A stretch of DNA of 56,249 nt from a virus: positions 1 to 56,249 of IMG/VR virus record IMGVR_UViG_3300031857_000228. One strand, written 5' to 3'. Below are positions 1 to 7,723 of the stretch, piece after piece; positions within the stretch are counted from its first letter, which is position 1, and the number at the start of each line of letters is the position of its first letter. Both the position numbers and the translations under genes were made by a program. The notes beneath the pieces are model-generated. The model was not told where the DNA came from. It did not search any database and saw only the letters and a program-made list of their open reading frames with translations.

Positions 1-690
1 GCGGCCGACAACATCTTCATCTCCCTCAACAAGAACTCTGGCGCGTTCGCTTCGTGGAACGCCGCGCTTCCGTTCACGACGGGCTCGTTCTTCGGGTACT
101 GGCGCGCGTGGACGATCAGCGCGGGTGTCGGCTCGGTGGATTTGTACGAGTGTACCGAGGGCATCTGGGTGGTGTTCCGCACCTCGACGGGCGCGGCCAC
201 CTACCAGTGCGGCGCGGGCGCGCTCATCGACCCCGAGAGCACCGACGCGCTGGACGCCGAGAGCGACGGTCGCCTCTACGGGGTGTGGACGACGGGCAGC
301 GGCGGCACGGCCGACACGAACCTCCAGCAAGGCGGGGCGAACCGCACCGCGTTCAACCACGCCGTCGCACCGAACGCGGCTCACTGCGGTGTGTTCGTCC
401 CTGGCACGGGCACGCTGTTGACGGGCTACCGCAACCTGTTCTACGGCCTCGCCATTCCGAGCACGACCTACTTCCGCACGCGGTCTGGACGCTACGGGCG
501 TGCGGGCAGCATCCCGGTCAACTCGTCGGCAGCGGCGCCCTCGGACAACGTGTTGGGGTCCTTGCGCGGAATCGCGTACTGCTCCAACGCCACGCTCGGC
601 CAGCGGCAGGTCGATGGGGCCAACACGGTCGGCTACATCATCTCCGGGCAGGCCACGGTCGCGGGCTCGTCGTTCATCCTTCTGCACTGA
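1..690 (+). CDS. Virion (tail-type) protein, 5' end missing
   Basis: The frame is open from the first base and ends at 690, leaving 229 residues; the true start lies outside the window. The visible part is rich in Gly, Ser, Thr and aromatic residues with alternating short hydrophobic stretches, as in beta-rich phage tail or receptor-binding proteins, and has no recognisable catalytic motif. It sits directly upstream of the lysis cassette, where many phages place the last tail or fibre gene, and reads in the same direction as the virion genes at the other end of the window. Virion role is inferred from composition and position only. Confidence 0.6.
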   Translation, partial: AADNIFISLNKNSGAFASWNAALPFTTGSFFGYWRAWTISAGVGSVDLYECTEGIWVVFRTSTGAATYQCGAGALIDPESTDALDAESDGRLYGVWTTGSGGTADTNLQQGGANRTAFNHAVAPNAAHCGVFVPGTGTLLTGYRNLFYGLAIPSTTYFRTRSGRYGRAGSIPVNSSAAAPSDNVLGSLRGIAYCSNATLGQRQVDGANTVGYIISGQATVAGSSFILLH

Positions 691-700
691 CGGAGACATC

Positions 701-910
701 ATGCAGGAACTCGCGAACTGGCTCCTCGACGTGCAGGCGGAAGGGTACACCATCGTGGAGGTGCGGGTTTCCTCCCCGTGGTCGGACTATCTCGTCGCGC
801 AGGGGATGTTCCCGGCCGGCGACGTGCAGCCCGCGTTGCCGGGGGAAGAGAACCTCGTGGTCGTCGCGACCTCGACGGGCGAGTACCTCGACGCCGTGCT
901 GTGTGCTTGA
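701..910 (+). CDS. Small hypothetical protein (69 aa)
   Basis: An ATG at 701 is preceded by GGAG at a good distance and lies 10 bases after the preceding stop. The product is 69 residues, soluble and acidic, with a short amphipathic N-terminal helix and a likely beta-strand centre. No family is recognised. Its place between a tail-type gene and membrane genes of the lysis cassette suggests a late accessory role, but nothing in the sequence identifies it. Confidence 0.6.
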   Translation: MQELANWLLDVQAEGYTIVEVRVSSPWSDYLVAQGMFPAGDVQPALPGEENLVVVATSTGEYLDAVLCA

Positions 911-912
911 GC

Positions 913-1140
913 ATGGCCCCCAACCACTTCGACACCCTGAGCCCGCTGGAGAAGGCCCTCGTGGAGACGCTCCAGGCGACGCACCGTGATGTCATCAAGG
1001 AACTTCGCATCTTCCGGTGGCACTTCATCGCGGTGGTGGTCTTCCTCATCGGACTCGTGGCATTGTCGAAGGGGATCGACCCCGGCGCTGCGGCCCGCGT
1101 CGTGCCGATCGTGACGGCCGGCGTTCCGAGTGGACCCTAA
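913..1140 (+). CDS. Small single-span membrane protein, lysis cassette
   Basis: The 75-residue product begins at ATG 913, two bases after the previous stop. Its first 35 residues are polar and helical, followed by one strongly hydrophobic segment at about residues 37-53 and a short tail, so it is probably a single-pass inner-membrane protein. It overlaps the next gene by 11 bases. With two more membrane proteins and an endolysin downstream, a holin, pinholin or antiholin role is possible. There is no family match I can name; the membrane segment is seen, the lysis role is inferred. Confidence 0.6.
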   Translation: MAPNHFDTLSPLEKALVETLQATHRDVIKELRIFRWHFIAVVVFLIGLVALSKGIDPGAAARVVPIVTAGVPSGP

Positions 1141-1813
1141 TCGCTGCGTCTTCCACGCCGATGAGGTTGGCGCACTCCTGGGCAACGGGTGGGTACGCCA
1201 TCCGAACGGTGAGATCTGCGCGAGCCAAGAAATAAGCTTTCAACTCGGTTCCGGTTTCCGGTTCCACTATGGTGAGAAGACGATGGAGCCTGTCATGCAG
1301 CCCGAACCCGCCGCTCCCGAGGCCGTCCCTTCCGAGGTGGCCCTCCCCGAGGCGCCCGCTGATGTCGAGCTTCCGGCCACCCCCGAGGCCGTTGCCGCCA
1401 CGACGGAGGCGCCGGACGCGAGCGCGGCTGTCGCAACCGCGGCCGATGCTGCTGCGAAGATCGGAGGGGACTACGCCGCGATCCTCGCCGTGATCCTCGC
1501 TGCAATCGCTGTCCTCGGCGGGAAGAAGGCATGGGACTACTACAGCGAGCGCAGCCAGCAGCGGCACGCGCTCGCCGTCAAGGAGCTGGAGTTGAAGGCG
1601 CAGGCGCAGGGGCTCAACGGCGCGCAGCCGCCGCCCTGTCAGGCCGCGACTCTGAAGCTGGAGGCCGAGATCACCGACCTCAAGGGCCGGCTCGGCGCGG
1701 TCGAGAAGAAGACCACCTCCATGTCCCCCGACTTCGACGCGGAAGACATGGAGCGGCAGCTCAAGCGGCTCCAGAAGACCGTGAAGGCGATGCAGGAAGG
1801 GACGAACGGATGA
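1130..1813 (+). CDS. Membrane-anchored coiled-coil protein, lysis cassette
   Basis: The 227-residue product has three parts: about 50 N-terminal residues, an acidic Ala-Pro-Glu-rich linker to about residue 105, then a hydrophobic span around residues 112-130 followed by a long charged helix with heptad-like spacing. This is the shape of a phage membrane protein with a cytoplasmic or periplasmic coiled coil, possibly spanin-like or holin-associated. ATG 1130 overlaps the upstream gene. A second in-frame ATG at 1283, with a purine-rich stretch before it, would remove the N-terminal part, so the start is not certain. It overlaps the holin candidate by four bases (ATGA). Confidence 0.65.
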   Translation: MDPNRCVFHADEVGALLGNGWVRHPNGEICASQEISFQLGSGFRFHYGEKTMEPVMQPEPAAPEAVPSEVALPEAPADVELPATPEAVAATTEAPDASAAVATAADAAAKIGGDYAAILAVILAAIAVLGGKKAWDYYSERSQQRHALAVKELELKAQAQGLNGAQPPPCQAATLKLEAEITDLKGRLGAVEKKTTSMSPDFDAEDMERQLKRLQKTVKAMQEGTNG

Positions 1814-2280
1814 CCCCCGGAGCCGACACGAGCGCGCCCGAAGAAGCGGAGGCTCCGCGCGAGCCTTCGATCCCCGAGGCGAGCACCGAGGCCTCGGAGC
1901 GGCTTGAAACGCTGGTCGCCCCGGCCCCCTTCGTCGAGCGGAAGTACCCGAGCCTGTACGACCAGACGAACACCACGATCCTCGCCATCGTTCTCGGCAT
2001 CGGGATTGTCGGGGGCGTCCAGTTCGCCATCTACCGCATCTATACGCTGGCGAGGAACGAGCACGAGCTGCTGACGCGCTTCGTCGTGTCGCTCGTGGCG
2101 CTCGTGGTCGGAGCCTATATCGCGGACCTCCTCATCGCGGGCCCGGACACCTCGTTGCTGTCGGACGACGAGCACACGATCATCCTTGGGTTCATCAAGG
2201 ACATCTGCCTCATGGTGTTCGCGTTCTACTTCGGAACGAAGGCGAGCGCCTCTCCTCCCTCCTCTGGAGCGTCCGAATGA
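1810..2280 (+). CDS. Holin candidate (three membrane segments)
   Basis: The 156-residue product has a polar, Pro/Glu-rich N-terminus of about 55 residues and three hydrophobic segments at about residues 58-80, 93-114 and 125-145, ending in a short charged tail. Three membrane spans directly upstream of an endolysin gene, with which it overlaps by four bases, is the classic arrangement of a class I holin that forms inner-membrane holes and releases the lysin. The N-terminal extension is longer than in lambda S. The topology is seen; the holin assignment comes from context. Confidence 0.65.
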   Translation: MTPGADTSAPEEAEAPREPSIPEASTEASERLETLVAPAPFVERKYPSLYDQTNTTILAIVLGIGIVGGVQFAIYRIYTLARNEHELLTRFVVSLVALVVGAYIADLLIAGPDTSLLSDDEHTIILGFIKDICLMVFAFYFGTKASASPPSSGASE

Positions 2281-3080
2281 GCGCCCCCGTCGCCCTCGTC
2301 CCGGTGGACCTCTCCATCGCCTCCTCGTACCAGAAGAGCGGGGGAACGGGCGGGCCTCGCGCCACGCTCACGCCGCTCGCCAAGCTGGGCAAGGCCGGGG
2401 TCGCAGCGCCGGAGATGGCGCCTGCTCTCAAGGCGCTCTCCGACGCCGTGGCGGCGCGAGGCGGCGACTTCCGGGTCACCGAGTGCCACCGTGACGTGGC
2501 CGTGCAGCAGGCGGCCCGCGCGAAGTACGACCTGTGGGTTCGGGCGGGCAAGCCGGCGCCGGGCACGGCCGCCTTCGACGCCAAGACCATGAAGGCCGCC
2601 TTCGTCGCCGCTCCGGGCAGGAGCGGGCACAACGCCGGACGCAGCATCGACGTCCACCTGTCGGAGCTGAGGTTCCCCGGTGTGCCTGCGAACAAGCAGC
2701 TCGACGTGCTGTGGGAGTGCGCGCTGCCGCTGGGCTGGAAGCCGATCATCCGCGAGGCCGACGAAGGGGCCAAGGAAGCGTGGCACTTCGACTTTCCCGG
2801 CGAGCTGAAGGGCGTCATGGACCGCCTCGGCTACGAGCAGTGGGCGCTTTGCGGCGCTATCCTGGTCGGCCACGGCGACCTTGTGAGCTACGCGGCGGTC
2901 CTTCAGGCGCTTCTGTCGCGCGCCGGGTACGACATCGGGAAGATCGACGGACTCGCCGGCGCGAAGACGCACCAAGCGCTGGCGCTGGCGCTCGGTGTCG
3001 ATATTGCGCGTGTCCCCGGCATCCTTGCGAACCAGGACACGCAGATTTACGCTAAGCTGCACGCACTCCCGGCGAAGTGA
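2277..3080 (+). CDS. Endolysin, M15 (VanY-like) peptidase with C-terminal wall-binding-like domain
   Basis: The 267-residue protein carries the peptidase M15 zinc signature: the motif SGHNAGRSID at about 117-125 supplies H118 and D125, and EAWH at 167-170 supplies the catalytic Glu167 and third ligand His170. His71-Arg72 precede this, as usual in the family. Residues about 205-255 resemble a peptidoglycan-binding (PG_binding_1) helical domain. The enzyme would cut the peptide stem of peptidoglycan at the end of infection. There is no signal peptide, so it should depend on the adjacent holin. The start overlaps the holin stop by four bases. Confidence 0.85.
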   Translation: MSAPVALVPVDLSIASSYQKSGGTGGPRATLTPLAKLGKAGVAAPEMAPALKALSDAVAARGGDFRVTECHRDVAVQQAARAKYDLWVRAGKPAPGTAAFDAKTMKAAFVAAPGRSGHNAGRSIDVHLSELRFPGVPANKQLDVLWECALPLGWKPIIREADEGAKEAWHFDFPGELKGVMDRLGYEQWALCGAILVGHGDLVSYAAVLQALLSRAGYDIGKIDGLAGAKTHQALALALGVDIARVPGILANQDTQIYAKLHALPAK

Positions 3081-4561
3081 TGACGACAGGCCAGACGCTC
3101 TACCCTGTTCCGCGAGGCTCTCCCGGCGTTGCGCTGACGGGGCCGCTCTCCGGGTTCGGAGAGGTACAGACGGCGTCTCCGTCTCCGACCGGACAGGTCG
3201 CCTTCGTCTACGGACTGAACCCGCTGCTGCTGACCTCGTACACCTACGGCGCGGGGGCGTCGGTGACGGCGGTCAACGGTGAGGCCACGCTGGCGAGCGG
3301 TACGGCGGCTGACGGCTACGCGCGGCTCGTCAGCAAGAAAGTGGCAAAGTACCGCGCCGGGCAGGCCACGCTGGCCCGCTGGACGGCGCGCTTCTCGGCG
3401 GGCTCGGCGGGCAACCGGCAGATGGCGGGCCTCTACAACATCGAGGCGGGCTACCAGTTCGGCTACAACGGCACCTCGTTCGGCATCCTCTACACGGAGG
3501 CCGCGACCGTCGAAGTGCAGACGCTGACGATCACGACGAAGGCGAGCACCGCGACGAACGTGACGGTGACGCTCGACGCGGGTACGCCGGTCGTCGTGCC
3601 GGTGACGAACGGCGCGAACACCAGCGTCACGGCGGCTGAGATCGCAGCGGCCGACTACTCGCAGGCGGCCGGCGGATGGGACGCCATCGCCATCGCGAAT
3701 GTCGTCTACTTCACCCGCCGCCTGCCGGGCCCGGCGGGGGCATCCACCTTCGCGCCGGGGACGAGTGGCGCCGTGGGCGCGTTCGCCATCCTGACGACCG
3801 GTGTGGTGGCGACCGAGCAGCTCATCGCCCAGAGCACCTGGAACGGGACGCCGCTCACGTTCGACCCGACGAAGGGGAACGTCTACGGCGTGCAGTTCCA
3901 GTACCTCGGGTACGGGGACGCCTTCTTCTACATCGAGGACGGCTCCACCGGGCGGCTGGTTCTGGTACATACGGTGCGGAACGCCGGGACGCGGACCAGC
4001 ACGAACCTGCGAAACCCGAACCTTTACCTCACCTGGGAGAGCCGGAACACGGGCACCGGCATCTCAAAGACGATGCACGGAGCCAGCGGCGGCGCGTTCG
4101 TAGAGGGCGCCGTGACGTTCCTCGGCGCGCAGTTCGCGTCGACCGCGTCGAAGAGCATCGGTGCCGGCGTCGAGACGCCCGTGCTGACGCTGCGGGCCAG
4201 CACTGTCCACCAGAACCGAGTCTCCACGGCGCAGCTTCAGATCGACCGGTTCTCCGTCGCGTGCGACGGTACGAAGAACGTGGACTTCAAGGTCTATAAG
4301 AACGGCACGCTGACGGCACCGCAGTTCGCGCGGGTCAACGGCAACCTCAGCGCCGCGGACTACGACTCTGCTGCGACGGCCTTCGTCATCGGCACGGGAG
4401 CGCAGGTCTATGCCTTCTCGGTGCAGAAGACCGGAAACGCCACCGAGTCGGTGACGGATCTCTCGCTGTTCATGCAGGCGGGCGATGAGATCACGATCAC
4501 GGCGTACAGCGCCAACGCCAGCGACATCTCCGCGTCGATCACCTGGATAGAGGACATCTGA
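3080..4561 (+). CDS. Fibre-like virion structural protein
   Basis: The 493-residue product is Thr/Ala/Gly-rich and almost wholly beta in appearance. A central stretch (about 260-330), with phrases such as VQFQYLGYGD and FYIED followed by NPNLYLTWE, resembles a domain common in virion proteins of marine and freshwater phages, usually annotated only as structural protein and likely part of a tail fibre. It has no enzymatic motif. ATG 3080 overlaps the endolysin stop (TGATG); GTG 3077 would add one residue. A fibre gene after the lysin is unusual but found in such phages. The family impression is from memory and is not verified. Confidence 0.65.
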   Translation: MTTGQTLYPVPRGSPGVALTGPLSGFGEVQTASPSPTGQVAFVYGLNPLLLTSYTYGAGASVTAVNGEATLASGTAADGYARLVSKKVAKYRAGQATLARWTARFSAGSAGNRQMAGLYNIEAGYQFGYNGTSFGILYTEAATVEVQTLTITTKASTATNVTVTLDAGTPVVVPVTNGANTSVTAAEIAAADYSQAAGGWDAIAIANVVYFTRRLPGPAGASTFAPGTSGAVGAFAILTTGVVATEQLIAQSTWNGTPLTFDPTKGNVYGVQFQYLGYGDAFFYIEDGSTGRLVLVHTVRNAGTRTSTNLRNPNLYLTWESRNTGTGISKTMHGASGGAFVEGAVTFLGAQFASTASKSIGAGVETPVLTLRASTVHQNRVSTAQLQIDRFSVACDGTKNVDFKVYKNGTLTAPQFARVNGNLSAADYDSAATAFVIGTGAQVYAFSVQKTGNATESVTDLSLFMQAGDEITITAYSANASDISASITWIEDI

Positions 4562-4562
4562 C

Positions 4563-4934
4563 ATGGATCCCGTCACCGCCGTCGTCATCGCCGTCGTCGC
4601 CGCGCTCGCCGCGGGCTTTGGGGCTGGGTGGGGCTTGAAGCCCGATGACGCCTCGAAGGCGCTTCAGGCCCAGGCCGGCGCCATCGAGGCGCTTCAGGAA
4701 GGGCAGGCCGAGCTTCTCGCGGAAATCAACCAGCCCATCGTCATCGACGCCGAGCTGAAGGCGACGCTCGCCGAGGTCCCCGTGCAGTGCCGCAAGGACA
4801 TGGGCGGCGACCCGACCTCGGTGCAGTGCCAGTGGGCGACCTGCCTTCAGTTCGGGCAGTCGAGCGCGCAGCGGCCCGAATGCCGGGCTGTCGAGCAGCT
4901 CATGGTGGACAATCTCAAGGGATGCAAGGAGTAG
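4563..4934 (+). CDS. Membrane-anchored Cys-rich protein, spanin-like candidate
   Basis: The 123-residue product has an N-terminal hydrophobic segment (about 5-25), a helical Gln/Glu/Ala-rich region (28-57), and a C-terminal part with five cysteines at 76, 89, 94, 107 and 121. An N-terminal anchor followed by a helix and a disulfide-capable exported domain resembles small Rz-like proteins. Position after the endolysin and fibre gene fits a late lysis role. No lipobox-bearing o-spanin partner was found nested in another frame, so the label is tentative. Confidence 0.6.
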   Translation: MDPVTAVVIAVVAALAAGFGAGWGLKPDDASKALQAQAGAIEALQEGQAELLAEINQPIVIDAELKATLAEVPVQCRKDMGGDPTSVQCQWATCLQFGQSSAQRPECRAVEQLMVDNLKGCKE

Positions 4935-4936
4935 CC

Positions 4937-5062
4937 ATGCCGCTCAAGTCTGACGCGCAGCGTCGCTACCTCTACGCGGTGGCGCCCGAGGTAGCGAAGA
5001 AGCTCGCGGAGAAGACGCCGAAGGGCGCGAAGCTCCCCGAACACGTCAGCCCGAAGAAGTAG
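4937..5062 (+). CDS. Small basic phage protein (41 aa)
   Basis: ATG 4937 follows the previous stop by two bases and opens a 41-residue lysine-rich protein starting MPLKSDAQRRYLYA, a pattern found in many small phage proteins that begin with a (K)S-xxQRRYLYA-like motif and a charged helix. It is too short for a fold assignment. Its end overlaps the end of the convergent minus-strand gene by 17 bases, so the two operons run into each other here. Confidence 0.6.
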   Translation: MPLKSDAQRRYLYAVAPEVAKKLAEKTPKGAKLPEHVSPKK

Positions 5063-5324
5063 TCGTCGCAAAGGCGGGTGTGCCGCTGCCGAGCCACGCG
5101 CAGAAGGTGTTGAACTCGTGCCACTCGACTGCGGTCTCGTAGTCCATGCCCTCGTGCGCGACGGCCTGTGCGATGACGGCATCTCGGTCATACACCAAGA
5201 AGTGCTCGCCGCCCCGCTCTGCGATGGCGATGACGGCAGGATCGTAGACTTCCGCAGGCTCGATCCGTAGAACGGCGACCTCGTTCTCCTCGGCGAACCG
5301 GTCGATAGTCTTGTTCCGCCCCAT
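5046..5324 (-). CDS. Conserved small phage protein (92 aa)
   Basis: The start is taken at 5324, giving 92 residues; a longer reading up to 5420 would run into the XRE gene in a shadow frame. The C-terminal half, with YDRDAVIAQAVAHEGMDYE followed by EFNT and a STP-like GSGTP motif, resembles a small family seen in many phages and plasmids (VYD..kvI..l...GM..eeA.E...N...w.G..TP), of unknown function. It is the second gene of the minus-strand pair led by the XRE regulator, one base downstream of it, and may modulate it or be co-regulated. Confidence 0.7.
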   Translation of the reverse strand: MGRNKTIDRFAEENEVAVLRIEPAEVYDPAVIAIAERGGEHFLVYDRDAVIAQAVAHEGMDYETAVEWHEFNTFCAWLGSGTPAFATTTSSG

Positions 5325-5325
5325 G

Positions 5326-5634
5326 TCACGCATCCTTCGTGCGCACGCCGATGCGCGCGTCCTCGGCGAGGTTGACCAGCAGGGCAACCCACTCCGCCGG
5401 CGTCTCGGGCTCGGGGGCATTGGTGTTCGGGGCGCTCGCGAAGGCTAAGGCGAACCCGCGCACATGGCGCAGGGTCGGCATCCGCACGCCGTTGATGACG
5501 CGCGACACCTCGGGCTGCGTGAGGCCCCCGCGGCGGGCCAGCTCGGCGAAGCTCCAGTGGCGGGCCTTGCGATGGGTCTCGACGAACTTGAGGAACGGAT
5601 CGGTCTGCGGATTGATGACGGGCTCAGGCGCCAT
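5326..5634 (-). CDS. XRE-family transcriptional regulator (repressor candidate)
   Basis: The 102-residue protein has a helix-turn-helix of the Cro/CI type at about residues 26-52 (SFAELARRGGLTQPEVSRVI). The start at 5634 is chosen because AGGAGG lies at ideal distance; six more residues would be possible from 5652. The C-terminal 40 residues are helical and could mediate dimerisation. It is divergent from the replication operon, and both promoters in the 119-bp gap share a sequence, so it most likely represses itself and the SNF2-led operon. No integrase is visible, so a temperate life is not shown. Confidence 0.8.
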   Translation of the reverse strand: MAPEPVINPQTDPFLKFVETHRKARHWSFAELARRGGLTQPEVSRVINGVRMPTLRHVRGFALAFASAPNTNAPEPETPAEWVALLVNLAEDARIGVRTKDA

Positions 5635-5666
5635 GAGAACCTCCTGGCGCACGAGCGCCTCGACAG

Positions 5667-5695
5667 AGACTATCGGAGAGATACCATCTCGTCAA
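5667..5695 (-). promoter_or_regulatory. Sigma70-like promoter for the XRE operon
   Basis: Read on the minus strand: TTGACG (5695-5690), 17-bp spacer, TAGTCT (5672-5667). The spacer contains GGTATCTCTCCG, nearly repeated in the opposite promoter. Its -35 box is six bases from the divergent one. Confidence 0.65.
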
Positions 5696-5701
5696 GTACC
5701 C

Positions 5702-5730
5702 TTGACGCTGCGGTATCGCTCCGCTATACC
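5702..5730 (+). promoter_or_regulatory. Sigma70-like promoter for the replication operon
   Basis: TTGACG at 5702-5707, 17-bp spacer and TATACC at 5725-5730, 23 bases before the ATG of the helicase gene, which has AGGAG upstream. The spacer contains GGTATCGCTCCG, shared with the minus promoter and likely the regulator's operator. Confidence 0.7.
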
Positions 5731-5753
5731 CTGAGCGCCAACAGGAGACCCTC

Positions 5754-7676
5754 ATGTGGGACCAGCCCCACTACCTCTACAAGCTGCACGACGCGCAGCA
5801 CGCCGCCTATGCTCTCGCGCTGGAGCAGCACATCCCTGGCGTTCTCGCGTGGGCCGTGCGTGGCCGCAAGAAGTACCGCCTCTCGAAGAGCGAGTGGCCG
5901 ACGGACGGAGAGCCGTCGCACATCGACATCTACGCCCCGGTCCACGCGGCGTTCGTCGTCGAACACTTCCTCAGCGGCTGGGGCGTTCAGGGCTGGACGA
6001 CACGCGCCCACGGCGACGCGGACTGTATCGGCCCGTGGCCGCAGGACGCCGGGGCCCTGGACCGCATGGCCGGAATCGGAGAGGCCCTCCTCAACGCGCA
6101 GGTCGCGCGCGGCGAGCTGAAGCCGCATGTCGCCCAGATGGCGACGCCCTACCAGAAGCGCAGCGCGGCATGGACGGATTCCCGGCCTTGGACGATGAAC
6201 ATCTGGCCATGCGGCAGCGGCAAGACCGTCGGCGCTCTGATTGACTCACTCACACGAACGGGCACCGTCCTCGTAATCTGTCCGGCCAAGGCGCGCCATG
6301 TCTGGTGGACACAAACTCAGCAGTACACGAATCTTCTGCCTTGGCGGCTGCTTCCTGACAGCGAGCGTCGCAAGTCCGACATGACTTGGGACCAGTATGT
6401 CGAGCATTGTGCGACGACGGGACAGCGCCGCTTCGTCGTGGTGGGGGCCGAGAGCCTCAACGACAACATCGAGTTCATCAAGCGGCTCGAACCGTCGGTC
6501 CTCATCCTCGACGAGCTGCATATCCACGGGCAGTCGAAACGCTGGAAGGCCGTGCAGCAGTCCGATGGCTCGACGAGCTTCCACCGCCGGCAGACCGCCA
6601 GCGGCGACCGGGATGCGTGGTCCGTCGCCATCATGGATGTGAGCCGCCTGCCGAGCCTCAAGCTCCGCGTGGGCCTCACCGCCACCCCGCTCGACGACGG
6701 GCGCCCGCGGCGCCTCTGGTCGCAGCTCGACCTGCTCACGCCGGGCGGGTTCGCGCACAGCTACCGGCGCTTCGCAGAGCGGTACTGCGACGCGGTGTCG
6801 AACCCCTACGGCGGCATGGACGACAAGGGCAGCAGCAACATCGACGAGCTGCGCGCCCGCTGCTCCTTCTTCACGCACGAGGTGCCGTACACCGAGAGCC
6901 ACGCCAGCCTGCCGCCGACGCGCATCCAGGTCGTCTACCTGCCCGTCACGGCGCAGGAGAAGGCCGAGCGCTACGACGACGCACAAACCTTCGATCAAGC
7001 CATCAAACAGCTTGCACGGCAGGCCCGCGGAGAATATGAAGATGTGCCGGCGCGAGAACGCCTCATCGAGGCGCGTCTTGCGGAGGCGTGTTCGCGGAAG
7101 CGTGGCTATGTCGTCGCGGAGGCCCTTGAGGGGCTGAAGGGCGGCGGCAAGGTCATCGTGTTCACGGCGCGCCGCCGGGAAGCCGAGCGCTGGGGAGAGG
7201 CGATCCGAAAGGCCGTCTCCTCCGGCGACGAGGCGAAGAACGCGACGGTCTGGGTTGGGCACGGCGGCGTAAGCGAGTCCGAGCGCAACGACATGATCGA
7301 CGGGTTCCGAAACAGCACGGGTCCCTGCTGCCTCGTCGGCACGGGTCAGGCGTTCGGGATTGCGGTCGATGGCATGCAGACAGCAGACCTCGCCATCTTC
7401 GCCATGCTCCCCTGGAAGCCCGGCGACTTCCTTCAGTGGCGTGGCCGGTTCGACCGTCATGGCGGGCGGGCTACGCTGCTGAAGGTCGTCGTCGCGTCGG
7501 CGACCTACGACGAGCGCGTCGTCGAGATCCTGACCGACAAGTTCGGCCCCATCGAGCAGTTCCTCGCGGCGGACGAGCTGGACGGCATGGGCGAGAAGCT
7601 GCTCGGGATGGAGGACCGCGGGGCCCTCATGGACGATGTCGTCTCGAAGCTGTTCGTCGTGGACGAGGAAGAATAG
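5754..7676 (+). CDS. SNF2/DEAD-type superfamily II helicase
   Basis: The 640-residue protein has the ordered SF2 motifs: Walker A WPCGSGKT at 151-158, Walker B DELH at 253-256, motif III GLTATP at 307-312, and motif VI QWRGRFDRHG at 561-570 (an arginine-finger region written R-GR-DR). It begins with about 140 residues unlike standard helicases, perhaps a DNA-binding extension. SNF2-like phage helicases of this size act in replication or recombination and often lead such operons together with a Cas4-like nuclease and Sak4-like ATPase, as here. Transcription is expected from the promoter at 5702 under the XRE protein. Confidence 0.9.
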   Translation: MWDQPHYLYKLHDAQHAAYALALEQHIPGVLAWAVRGRKKYRLSKSEWPTDGEPSHIDIYAPVHAAFVVEHFLSGWGVQGWTTRAHGDADCIGPWPQDAGALDRMAGIGEALLNAQVARGELKPHVAQMATPYQKRSAAWTDSRPWTMNIWPCGSGKTVGALIDSLTRTGTVLVICPAKARHVWWTQTQQYTNLLPWRLLPDSERRKSDMTWDQYVEHCATTGQRRFVVVGAESLNDNIEFIKRLEPSVLILDELHIHGQSKRWKAVQQSDGSTSFHRRQTASGDRDAWSVAIMDVSRLPSLKLRVGLTATPLDDGRPRRLWSQLDLLTPGGFAHSYRRFAERYCDAVSNPYGGMDDKGSSNIDELRARCSFFTHEVPYTESHASLPPTRIQVVYLPVTAQEKAERYDDAQTFDQAIKQLARQARGEYEDVPARERLIEARLAEACSRKRGYVVAEALEGLKGGGKVIVFTARRREAERWGEAIRKAVSSGDEAKNATVWVGHGGVSESERNDMIDGFRNSTGPCCLVGTGQAFGIAVDGMQTADLAIFAMLPWKPGDFLQWRGRFDRHGGRATLLKVVVASATYDERVVEILTDKFGPIEQFLAADELDGMGEKLLGMEDRGALMDDVVSKLFVVDEEE

Positions 7677-7723
7677 TGCGCCTGTCGGTGGCGCGTCCGT
7701 ACCTATGGGTATAGAGGAGCGCC

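Noticed and set aside
5326-5634. Evidence for lysogeny
   Set aside because: The XRE regulator alone is not enough. No integrase, ParA/ParB or attachment site was seen in the window.
7676-7723. Promoter before the Cas4-like gene
   Set aside because: TATAGA is present, but no -35 box lies at suitable spacing; the inverted TACC/GGTA pair alone does not make a promoter.
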